Assembly (NCBI GenBank): GCA_963693085.1
Contig: OY856409.1
Span: forward strand, 1,539,463,072 to 1,539,527,071
Direction of reading: 5' to 3'
DNA from: Alisma plantago-aquatica
Taxonomy: Eukaryota; Streptophyta; Magnoliopsida; Alismatales; Alismataceae
Length of the DNA stretch: 64,000 nucleotides
In this document: piece by piece, positions 11,358 through 21,760 of the stretch
Layout: every line of letters begins with the position of its first letter
Position numbering within the stretch: the stretch's first letter is position 1
The notes under the pieces: generated by a model
What the model was told of the DNA's origin: nothing
The model's database searches: none
The model's input: the letters and a program-made list of their open reading frames with translations, nothing else
Program-made: the position numbers and the translations under genes

Positions 11358-13026
11358 GAACCTCGTACGTCTAGTAGGACACAACTTGAGCTTGAAAGAT
11401 TTGGATTTCATGTGACTCAAGGTAGAGATGAATTGAGCATAGAAAATGAGCCAACTTCCTATCTAGAAGCTATGAAGGGACCAGAATCTGAGAAATGGCT
11501 CGAAGCCATGAGATCTGAGATGGAATCCATGTACACCAACAAGGTATGGACCTTAGTGGATCCTCTCAAAGGGGTGAAACCCATAGGGTGCAAGTGGGTC
11601 TTCAAGAAGAAGACCGACATGGATGGAAATGTTCAAACCTATAAAGGTAGATTAGTTGCAAAAGGATTCTGTCAAATTCAAGGTGTTGATTATGACGAGA
11701 CCTTCTCACCAGTTGCCATCATTAAATCCATCAAGATCATGCTTTCCATTGTAGCTTATCATGACTATGAGATTTGGCAAATGGATGTTAAAACAACATT
11801 CCTTAATAGGAATTTACTCGAGGATGTGTACATGACACAACTTAAGGGTTTTATCAATCTGATGGAAGCCAATAAAGTCTATAAGCTACAAAGGTCAATC
11901 TATGGATTGAAACAAGCATCTTGGATATGGAATCTACATTTTGACAAAGTAGTAAAAAAATTTGGCTTTAGTCAAAATGAAGATGAACCTTGTGTTTATA
12001 AAAATGTTAGTGGGAGCACAGTCGTATTTCTCATATTGTATGTGGATGACATACTATTGATGGGAAATGACATCCCTACTCTTCAAATAATAAAAGCTTG
12101 GCTAGGGAAGACCTTCTCTATGAAGGATTTAGGTGAAGCATCCTATATACAAGGAATCAAGATCTATAGAGATAGATCTAGAAGGCTTCTAGGCCTAAGC
12201 CAGAGCACATACATTAATAAGGCGCTAAAGAGGTTTAGCATGGAGGGTTCTAAGAGAGGTAACTTGCCCATGTCCCATGGGGTTACGATCTCTAAAGTCC
12301 AATGTCCTAGTTCATGTGATGAACGGGCACGCATGAGTAAGATTCCATATGCATCAGCAATTGGAGCTATCATGTACGCAATGTTATGTACTCATCTTGA
12401 TGTGTTGTATGATTTGAGCATGACGAGCAGGTATCAGTTAGATCCAGGTGAATGTCACTGGATAGTTGTAAAGAACATCCTAAAGTACTTGAGAAGGACT
12501 AAGGATCAATTCTTCGTATACGGTGGTGAGGAAGAGCTCGTGGTAAAGGGTTACACCGATGCTAGCTTCCAAACTAAAAAAATGATTACATATCACAATC
12601 TGGATTTGTGTTTTTCCTGAGCAATAGAGCTGTGAGCTGGAAGAGTTCTAAGTAAGAGACAGTTGCAGATTCTACAACAGGGGCTGAATATATTTTCGCA
12701 TCTAATGCTGCAAAGGAAGTTGTGTGGATCAAGAAGTTCATTTCTAAACATGGAGTGGTTCCAAGCACTAGTGATGCAATTGAGTTGTTTGTGACAACAA
12801 TGGAGCAATTGCACAGGCTAAAGAACCAAGATCGCACTCACATTCCAAACATATTCTACGGCAGTTCCATCTCATACGAGAGATCATACAACAAGGAGAT
12901 GTGAAGATAAGTAGAGTACCTATAGAAAGCAATGTGGTTGACCCGCTCACAAAACCACTTTTACAGCAGAAACATGACAGACATGTTCGATCACTTGGAT
13001 TGAGATTCATGAGTGATTGGATATAA
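11358..13026 (+). pseudogene. Copia reverse transcriptase and RNase H (element A), nearly full length
   Basis: An open frame from 11412 to 12620 covers the copia RT: the G-C-K-W-V-F-K-K-K start, Q-M-D-V-K-T, the S-I-Y-G-L-K-Q motif, and an intact active site L-Y-V-D-D near 12038-12055. RNase H begins around 12550 (G-Y-T-D-A-S-F) and runs on past a frameshift near 12590, with V-S-W-K-S-S-K, a TAG at a Glu or Gln position, then A-E-Y. The pol end, up to the TAA at 13024-13026, includes a P-L-T-K-P-L motif after another frameshift near 12900. RT copies the element RNA into DNA. This is the best preserved pol in the window but cannot be read as one protein. Confidence 0.85.
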
Positions 13027-13041
13027 GTGCAAGTGGGAATC
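13027..13041 (+). other. Polypurine tract of element A
   Basis: GTGCAAGTGGGAATC directly between the pol stop and the LTR start at 13042, in the same position as in B. Confidence 0.7.
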
Positions 13042-14175
13042 TGTTGGTATGTATGCCCATACAGACTATCATTTGATGATTGTAATGGGATATATGTAAG
13101 TGATTTGTAATACCACTTTGATCATATCAATAAAGGCAAGTTTCCAATCTATATGTTTGTGTTTTATATTGTGAGATGACCATAAAACTTATAGATGTCT
13201 ACATAATAATATACTTAATGAAATATGTCTTCAGGTTGATGACCTGAATAGTGAGATCATATGTATGCTAAGAGTATGTATTCTTATTTTGTCCCTAATC
13301 GGTTGTAATTGTGGAAATATCCATAGACATCAATAACACATAAGATTAGAATGTAGGTTGGTTGACGTATGAATCTCATTATCCATGATATGGAGATATC
13401 AAACCAAATACATAGATACTTATTAGAGAACAGTGTATCAGACAGACCCACCTTGAGAGTGACACATGGATATCATGATTGGTAATTAGAGTCACATCTC
13501 ATAATGATGGTGGTGTTGTGGTTCTTAGACCTGAAGTCACTACACATATCACATGTTGTTCGATGTACTTTGGCATCATCCATCGTGGTCCTAAATAAGG
13601 ATTTCCATAAAGATGGTGCTTGGGTGCACCGTGACACATGGGAATGATTGTGAGTGATGTAGATGGAATTTGTCCTTAATACGGGAGTTTGATATTCCGA
13701 CCACTTTATAAGTGAGACTGAGAAATGCATGGACATGCTGATGTGAGTCAATATGTGATATTGAGATTACATACATCTCAAACAATCTACTCTAGTTCAA
13801 GGAACATGGATTGAACGTTGAAGAGAATAATAGTTCCATGACTCGAGATCAATCTAGATATCAACAACAAAGGAACTATACAAACACTATAACACCTGTC
13901 ATGAATGATAGGTTAAGTTGTTCTCCAACTTCTCCAATTACTTGAGTGGCGATGAATACTTGATAGATATCAATCATTACTTGTGAAATCATAATATGAT
14001 TTTGGATATCACTGCCAATGTAATTTGGAGCTCACGGGGTCACACACATAGGATGTATTGGAATAGGAGTATATTTGTGGATTTGATTGGAATTGTTCTA
14101 AATCATATTGACTACTAATATGTTTATGTAATCTGTTAGAATAATATTGGAATATATTAAAACATTTGAGCTAAT
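13042..14175 (+). repeat. 3' LTR of element A, truncated
   Basis: Starts TGTTGGTATGTATGCCCAT and aligns, diverged, with the first 1.1 kb of the B LTR, including the stretches around 13220-13290 and 13480-13640. The match fails near 14100-14175, and from about 14180 the sequence is the 3' tip of another element. The exact break is not clear. Confidence 0.7.
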
Positions 14176-14179
14176 TAAT

Positions 14180-14932
14180 TGGAGTGACTGGATCTAAGTG
14201 CAAGTGGGCATCTGTTGGTATATATGCCCATAGAGCCATCCCGAGTGATTGCATGGAGTCAGATATTAATTAATCAATTAATATGATTATTTGGTTAATT
14301 AATTAATTCTAGAATATTCTAATTAATCCACGAGCATTTTAATTAATGCATTCGTTCTGTTTACCGATGGGTTTAGGAAACTCTGCTTCCTTTCGTCTCC
14401 TATTTAAAGGGTCTTGACGGCGATATCTTTACAAGATATAGAGAGAGCATTTTCAGTTTACGCTCGTACGTAAACCCTAGCCATCACCGTCCTCAGGAGA
14501 GAAAGGTGAGCACCGTGAAACTAGCACATCTCCACACAGAGACTTCTCCTTCCTTCCAGCTTAGGAAGCACGACATGGAGTTCCAATTCATCTGTGGAGA
14601 TGAAGTAGAGAAATAGACGATGAGAAGCCTGTGTTCGGGTGACGTCAACGACCATCCATATGCACTACGAGCGGCATACATCACCGCACAAAAGGAGTGT
14701 CACCGGATCTTCCTGTGACGCACTAAGCGAACGAGAGAGAAGTATCGTCCGTGTACGCCAGGAGTGTTGCACACCATTGTATAGTGAGACATCGCCAGAA
14801 TTGCTCCGCGATAAGGTATATCCCACAAACACTCTTTCTGAATACGTTGTTGTTGACGAGATCCTATTTCGAGTTGTGTGACAATATATTTTTGTTGCTT
14901 CTGATGTGCATGTTCATCCACAAAACCCAACA
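14180..14932 (+). mobile_element. 3' end and LTR of a third copia relative (element D)
   Basis: 14180-14212 repeats the end of a copia internal region with its polypurine tract (AAGTGCAAGTGGGCATC). It is followed by a 720-bp LTR at 14213-14932 that starts TGTTGGTATATATGCCCAT and ends AAACCCAACA like B's. After the first few dozen bases it no longer matches A or B. No 5' part of D is present; it was lost by deletion or recombination. Confidence 0.7.
14401..14409 (+). promoter_or_regulatory. Likely TATA box of the D LTR
   Basis: TATTTAAAG, 189 bp into the LTR, followed by a less AT-rich transcribed-type region. A reasonable core promoter, not proven. Confidence 0.45.
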
Positions 14933-15559
14933 GATATAGCATGATTGAGTCTAAATTGTTCCTATACTCTCACTTTTTGAGTGATTGGTGGGTGGTTTAT
15001 CTTGGATATGATGAGTTTCTTTCCTTGATGTTCCATTATGATTACGAGATGTAGCTTGATTTAGATATCTCTATTGTGTCTTTATATATGTTGATCATCT
15101 TGTAAACCTATTTTTTGAAGTTAATGAAGATATTTTGATTTTTTAACTTATCTTGTCTACACTTTAGATGATTTCAATTAGAAATATGACCTCGTGCAAT
15201 GTTTTATGATGACTGTTTCAATTTTATCTTTGTGCAGATCATTTTATTCCAAAATAATCATTTTATTTTTGATAAATTGTTGGGTTTAATACGGGTTTAG
15301 TCAAGAGGATTCATCACAATGGTTGTTTAGGGTTTGATCAACAGGGTGGATTGTCACATCTACGATTTGAAAAAGTATCAAAAAGCAAAGGAACTTTGGA
15401 TCAGTAGATATCATTGTGATAATTCTATTGGTACCAATAAATCGTGCATAAATTATCATCTTTTCTACCTATATAGATAATATTATTCTTTCCATAAGTG
15501 ATATAATGTGATTATCAACATCAGATAACAACTTTGGCATCACTTTGGTATTAATAATC
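14933..15559. other. Unassigned AT-rich stretch
   Basis: No open frame, motif or repeat I can identify. It lies between the D LTR and the copia pol remnant and is probably decayed transposon sequence. Confidence 0.4.
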
Positions 15560-16110
15560 TATGAAAAGTTTGATTTTTTTAGTATAAAGGTTTTCCATGC
15601 TAAAGATGGGTAGTCTCTTGCTTCGTAAAATTACACCTTGTATTCTCTAGAGGAATCTAGAATACTTGATTATAGACCTTCCTTTTCACCTATGGAGCAA
15701 AGTATTATATTCATTCTAATTCTTACAAGTTACTAGATGATAAACTATGCTACAAATGATTGGCTCTTAGACTTTTGGGGTTGATCATCCCTCATCTTGA
15801 TATTTATTTTATAGTTTGAGTATTAAGCAAATTTAGGGATAACACTAGACAATTTCATCAAAATGTTTCTTATGACATTTTTTGTTATCTTAAGTTGGCT
15901 CCCATACTAGGTCAACGTCTATTCTACAAGAAATGTAGTCAACTAAAAGTTGAATGGTTCTCAGATGTTAATTATGTCGACTATCATTCAGATAGACATT
16001 ATATAATTGGCTATTGTACCTTTATTTGTGGAAATATAGTTACTTGGTGAAGCAAGAAGCAAAATGTGATTGTTAGGTAATCAAGCAGAATATAGAGTCA
16101 TGACTTAGAT
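15560..16110 (+). pseudogene. Copia RT/RNase H remnant, part 1
   Basis: Conceptual translation with several frame changes gives a recognisable end of copia RT: L-D-S-L-E-E-S-R-I-L-D-Y near 15630-15680 and a degraded S-x-L-D-I-Y segment near 15790. RNase H follows: W-F-S-D-V-N-Y near 15955, then G-Y-C-T-F-x-x-G-N-x-V-T-W, S-K-K-Q-N and the start of the A-E-Y-R-A-M region at 16090-16105. The sequence stops at the solo LTR and resumes at 20974. Confidence 0.78.
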
Positions 16111-17490
16111 TGTAACATCCCTGACATGGGTTATGCTTTAACCCTAGGTGTTTTTTTAAGAATATAATTATATGCTTGATTTTATCTTTTGAAAAGTAAT
16201 TAAGGCTCAAGTGGAACTTATATTTCGATTTTAGTCCATTTTGAATAATGATTGAAAGTAATGTTTTACTTATTTGGACTAAAGTGCAAGTTACCCAAGT
16301 TAAGGGGTTAAATTGCAAATTGTGTATGATAATATGTTCCTCATGTGTTGAAGCATCATGGGAATGAAGATGATGCAAAGATATGGCTAGTGAAAGCCTG
16401 AGTACCAAGAAAGAGCTGATAAAGCAATGGTTGTGCATTAAAACCTAGTTTTGGTGTAATGTGCAGTTTATCCAAAACCTAGGCTTCCATATGCAATTTA
16501 TCACTTCAATAAGGTCCCTAATATTATTGGCATCCTGTAGAGGCAAGAAAATGAGAGGGGCATCTCATTTGAGCTACTTTGAAGGAGAGAGAATCTTGAT
16601 ATTAAAATAATCAAGATTTAAGCATAATTGAAATAATGCAAAAATAATTATATTAAATGGATTTCCCTTCAACCAAAATTATGTTGGTTGAAATTCATAT
16701 ATATGGACGTCCTTGTGCCTTGCAAAGGCAAAGGATAGATCTACGTGAGTGGAGAACCCACTCACATTAAGAAACTAAAAAGAATTATCCACTCACTTAT
16801 GGATAATGATATTATAAAGGTTAAGGTGCTTAATTTATTTCCCCTTAATTCATGGATAATGGAAGGGAGTTCGGTGTAGATAAAGATACCTTTGCATGCA
16901 AGGAACCAAGGTGGAAGAGGTGGCAACAATTTCAGAATTTAAAGGATTTGCATGAGGCATTTTCTCTCTCATAGATTTTCTTATAAAAACACCATTTACC
17001 ATTCAAACCAAGGACTTTTTCAAATCCACTTCTTCTCTTTGCTTGCAAAAATGATCAAGGAAGATAGGAGCAGCAGGAAGATGACCCCCAACCTGTTGGT
17101 AAGCTTCTTGACCTTAGTTCATCTTAATTTCATGGTGGAAATCACAAATCAATACATGATTTCTTCTTATCTCGATCCCATCTTCACTTCTAACCATTCC
17201 TTTTTCACTCAAAAGCTTGAGGAACGGACCTTTTGGTGTGAAAAATATCCTTTCACCATTGATGACGTGAAGCTCCAAGCTTTGAAGCTCAATTGGAGGT
17301 GGGTTATATAACTTGAACCCCTATTCATTGCTATTGAATTCACTTTCTCAATCAATCATGTTCAATTGCTCTTCTTTCAATTCCTTTAATTAATTGATGC
17401 AACTACCATGATAATGGCAGTAGATTTCGATGGAATAAGGATTGATGATGATGACATCATCCTAGGTTCACATTCCAACAAGTTTCTATT

Positions 17491-18545
17491 GCAAACGGTT
17501 TTAAGACTTTGGTCCAAACGGTTTCACCACAAACCGTTTGGAGACCAAACGGTTTACAAACTGTTTGGAGGTTTGGATCCCAAACCGTTTAGGAGAGTTG
17601 AGTGTTTGGATGGGTTGACCATTTGAGGTCAGGTTCCTAGAACATGTTGGATAATGATCTATATGATCTAATTGATTAATTCAATATATGGACAATCCTT
17701 CAATTAGAAACCCTAAATCGGTTAAGTGCTGAAATTGAAATTGTTTGATTTAAAGTTTTGGGTTGATTAACCCAAACGGTACCATTTGGAGGTCATCCAA
17801 ATAGTCTCAAGACCGTTTGGAGGTCAACCAAGACCATTTGGAGGTCTAGGGTTGAGTATGGTTGAGTAATTGAAGAGTTAGAGATATCAAATTAAAGTGC
17901 AATCAATAGCTAAAATGATGACCAATCCAATGATCTAAACCCTAATTGGATTTCACAAAATTTAATGAATGTTGAGGCAAACGGTCTCAAGACCATTTGG
18001 AGGTTATCCAAACGACCTCAAGACCGTTTGGAGGCCATTCACACGACCTCAAGACCATTTGAGGTAAGGTCATATCATAACTTGATGATGATGATTCATT
18101 GATTACAATTGAATTAGTTCCACAATGATAACCATTGATGGTTCCTCGATTTCAAAACCCTAATTGAAGGTTTCTTGATTATAAATCCTAACTCAATTGG
18201 GTTCAAAACCCTAATTTATGGTCTAATTGAAGGATGATTCAATAGTTCAATTGATGAAGAAATTAAGGATTCAATTGTTAATCGGTTCATCTATTGAAAC
18301 CATGAATTGTTTAAGTGTTGAAAGAACTTTTTGGTCCATTCGGTTTTGAGAGGGTTTGGACCAAACGGTCTTAAGACCGTTTGATTCCAAACGGTCTCAA
18401 GACCGTTTGGAGACCCAAAGTTCAATCAGTTTCAACACCTTTCTTGCTTAAACGGTTTCAAGGGCAATGTGCCCAAACGGTTTCAAACCGTTTAAACTCT
18501 GGAAAACCAAGACCGTTTAGGGTCTAAGTAATAAAAAACGTTTGA
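17491..18545. repeat. Array of AAACGGT / ACCGTTT palindromes
   Basis: About twenty copies of AAACGGT or its complement ACCGTTT in about 1 kb. They are often paired as an inverted repeat around CTCAAG (for example near 18365-18385 and 18390-18410) and usually followed by TGGAGG. Copies cluster at 17491-17600, 17770-18065 and 18345-18545. AACGG is the core bound by plant MYB proteins of the cell-cycle type; whether they bind here is not known. Confidence 0.75.
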
Positions 18546-19140
18546 AGTTCAATATGGTTAAATCCATTTGGATATCTAATGTAATTGAAGATTTAGCTAG
18601 TCAATTCAATTGGATACCTCATGTAATTGAAGGTTCAATTGATTAAATCTTCTGGACATCCTAGAAGAGGATGAGAGAGAGAGAGAGTCATACATGAAAA
18701 ATAATCATGTAGCAATTAAGCCTAACACATTCAATATAAGTATGGTGCACAATTAGGGTATGATCCTTGATAGAGAGATCATGAAACCCTAATTGAGTTG
18801 ATTAATGAACTCAAACCCTAAATTAGGGCAATTCTGAGTGAAATCCTAATTTAGGAGGACAATGTGATATGAATTTAGGGTAATGACATGAATAACCCTA
18901 ATTCAGGGTATTTTAATGTAAAACCCTAATTGGAATGAATAGTAAACCCTAATTATTGGGTTATTGAATATAAACCCTAATCTAGGGTAATATGATTGGA
19001 ATAGTAAATCCTAATTTTGGGTTATACTATATAACATGAAAACCTAATCTTGGACAATGAAATGATGAATCTTTGGTCCTAATTGAACAAAGGGGATGTG
19101 TAATCCTGATTGAAATGAAACGGGAAACCCTAACCCTAGT
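18100..19140. repeat. Array of AAACCCTAAT / ATTAGGGT motifs
   Basis: Many copies of AAACCCTAA, the plant telo-box, and its complement TTAGGGT, spaced 20-50 bp and densest at 18780-19000. Spacing is irregular and the copies are embedded in ordinary sequence, so this is not telomeric DNA. Confidence 0.65.
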
Positions 19141-20973
19141 AAGGGAATAGTGTTATTACCCTGGAATAGCATGGAACTGAAGCATGATTGATATATCTGT
19201 TTTATAAGTGTTAACCATGCAGGTATCATGAGATGATGAACATATCCAGGTATGAGCTATGATGCTTTATTTAGTGAAATTATTTATTGGGCCTTGTGTG
19301 CCATAATATGCCTTGTTTCTTAGTAAGAGGTAACAAGAGAGTTAATGGGCCTCAAGTGTCAGATGAGATGCTTGTGAAACAAGTGTCATGTGTACCTTGA
19401 TCAGATGACCTGAAGGTGATGGTTACCTGAAAAAGTGGTGACAGTGCTCAGTGATGAGCTAAGGGTTTGAATACCTAGAACCATATGTTTATGGCATTGA
19501 GTTTGAAATAAGGGACTGAGATCTCAATGTCTTTTAAAGACGGAAAAGTAACTGATAAACACAGTACATGTTTCTTTATAGCATTTGTCCTAATAAGTTA
19601 TGTTTGAAAACTTGACTGATGCTAAAAGAATATGATAATGTACTTAATTAATCAAGTGAAAGCTATTCATGTAGTGCTTTGACCATAGATCCATCATCGT
19701 CACTAGTTGGTGATGGTGAAATAGGTTTTCCTATGTGATCTCTTGGAGTTTGCATATTTTGAATATGTGGGGGTCAATGGGCAAAAATATCCTTACGTCT
19801 TAATGGGGGAATTGATGGAAGGTAAACATTAAACCTCTCAATCCTTCATTGTATGTTTCCGGGATGGATATATCACGAATCTCCCGATGATGTTAATGCC
19901 GGATCGATGGAGGTAAACATGAAATCTCTCGATTACGAAGAGAGTGCAGTTGTCGTTGTAGCTCTATAGCGAAGATGCCACTATACCCTGGCAAGCTATG
20001 TAGCAGAGACACAAGATGTCCTGCATGTGATCTCGTATTGACTGAGATGTGGGAAGTCATGGAAGCCGGCTCTTCCATTGACTTTGTATGGTACCGATTT
20101 TGATTTCGCAATGGTCGGTTAGAGTATGAGCGGTATACCTCATCTCCTCAGAGCTTAAATATGTTTGAAAAATGTAATCAGTTGTGTAGCGTATTTATAT
20201 AAGATTGAAATACGAGAACCACTTGTTGATGTTATCCTACTTAGCATATCCTCGATACATAAATGTTATTTATGTTCTTTAATTCCTTATTGAATAAAAG
20301 ACATGCTTCCTTGTCAAGTTATAGCTGAAATACGTGAACAAGATTGTTGCTATAATCTGTATAAATATTGATTTATCTGCCATTAAAGTATATTATCCCT
20401 CTGCTCAGTTTATTTCTATTAAACTGCAATAATAATATTTTCGGCGGAGAGTTATATCTCTCGTTGGGGCAATTGTATAATTGTCTCACCCCCGTGGGAT
20501 CCAACGTTTTTAAGTAGACGCCGACAAAAAGGCAGAAACTCTGTAGCAGGGGAAGAGCAGCAGCAACAACAACATGGATAGCAGTAATCCTACAGATGGA
20601 AATACTGGTTGTTAAGCTATGTCAATAGAGTCCTATGTGTCATCTCTGTACTCTCAGGTCCTAGGAGTCCGTGGATAGTGTTTTTATATCGATCTGAGAT
20701 TTTTGGTTTGATGCCTTGAGGATTTTGTTACTTGTGCTGTTTAGCAAAGTAATGATGTATATATATTCCTCAAGAAGAGATGATACATGAAATGTACAAT
20801 GTGGACCAATATGTAAATATAATATTGTGGTTCTTATTTACAGAGTTTTCTGGTAATGGGCCTTTTTATAAAATGGTTTTAATTTTTAGTGATTTTCAAT
20901 AACCCGCTGCTAAAGATACGCTTCCGCATTAGTTAATCTTGTTTAATTGGTTAATTATGAGTTGGATGCCACA

Positions 20974-21450
20974 TAGATTGCACGTAAACCAGAATAGATC
21001 AAAATCTTACTTGAAAGACTTTGGGTATCTAGTCTGGTCTCCGATTCATATGCATTATGACACCTACAATTCCATGTTTCTTGGACTTAACAATACATTT
21101 CAATAACGCAGAATAAATGGCTCAAAATATGTTGTCCACATCCCCATTAGCCATATACACACCATAAGTATGTTTTAAGGATGTGTTGTGGATAAATGTA
21201 TGACAATAGTTCAGGGACACAGTCGGAACAACAAGTCCAGAAAAATAGATTTGGAGGAGGTACTATAAACATTGAAGTTGATTGCCACTTTATGTAAGAA
21301 GTCTTATGAGCAACAAATCACCACTTCTCTTGTATCTTCCGCTGATCAGGCTGCTCATACTTCACTAAAGCTCTTATTTGAAAATGTATCTAACATTTAT
21401 GTGACATATCAAACATGATTAACAAGATGCTCTACCACAGTAGTGGAATA
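20974..21450 (+). pseudogene. Copia RNase H / pol C-terminus remnant, part 2
   Basis: Continues the fragment that ends at 16110. After the TAGAT duplication the translation reads I-A-R-K-P, then I-K-I-L-L-E-R-L, the helix that follows A-E-Y-R-A-M in copia RNase H. Near 21275-21300 it reads E-V-D-C-H-F, the usual x-E-x-D-x-H-F segment, then an S-S-A-D-Q-A-A segment near 21335 and the pol end near 21430. Stops and frame changes are common. No LTR of this element is visible beyond it. Confidence 0.75.
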
Positions 21451-21760
21451 TGGATGGTTAAAAGAGTGGACTGTAAAAACAAGGGCTTTAGTTCAATAAA
21501 ATACATGTTCTAGTACCATTTAAAAATATATGTGCTCTAAAATAGATGTTATAGTACCATTTAAAAAGTATATATTATACATATTACTATTTTGTTATGT
21601 TTTCAATTCTATGATACTCTCGAATTGTGTGACATGAATTTAACCGATTATCAAGACCTATATAAATAAATGATATCAATAAATAAATAAAAAATACAAA
21701 TTCCCCCCCAACTTCAACAAAGACTGCCGCTGCAAAGGAGTCGGAGAAGTTGAGCTGTGG
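21451..21760. other. 3' flank of the TM9SF gene
   Basis: AT-rich, and includes the likely 3' UTR of the minus-strand gene. A phrase around CATTTAAAAA is repeated at about 21518 and 21558. I see no canonical AATAAA on the minus strand, so the polyadenylation site cannot be placed. Confidence 0.4.

Larger units (their letters stand above)
16111..20973 (+). mobile_element. Solo LTR of a Ty3/gypsy-type element (4863 bp) with TAGAT target duplication
   Basis: Starts TGTAACATCC and ends GATGCCACA, so the ends are TGT and ACA. The five bases before it (16106-16110) and after it (20974-20978) are both TAGAT, and the copia coding sequence resumes after it. There is no internal region, so it formed by recombination between the two LTRs of one element. 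Its last 500 bp resemble the end of the gypsy LTR at 58540-59071 (GAGAGTTATATCTC and the segment after it), so it is a distant relative of that family. It contains two arrays of short palindromes. Open frames inside, such as one at 17408-17626, are short and unlike known proteins. Confidence 0.92.

Noticed and set aside
17491..18545. CRISPR array
   Set aside because: Units are short, palindromic and irregularly spaced in a plant LTR; there are no spacers of constant length and no cas genes.
18780..19140. Interstitial telomere
   Set aside because: The CCCTAAA units are not tandem.
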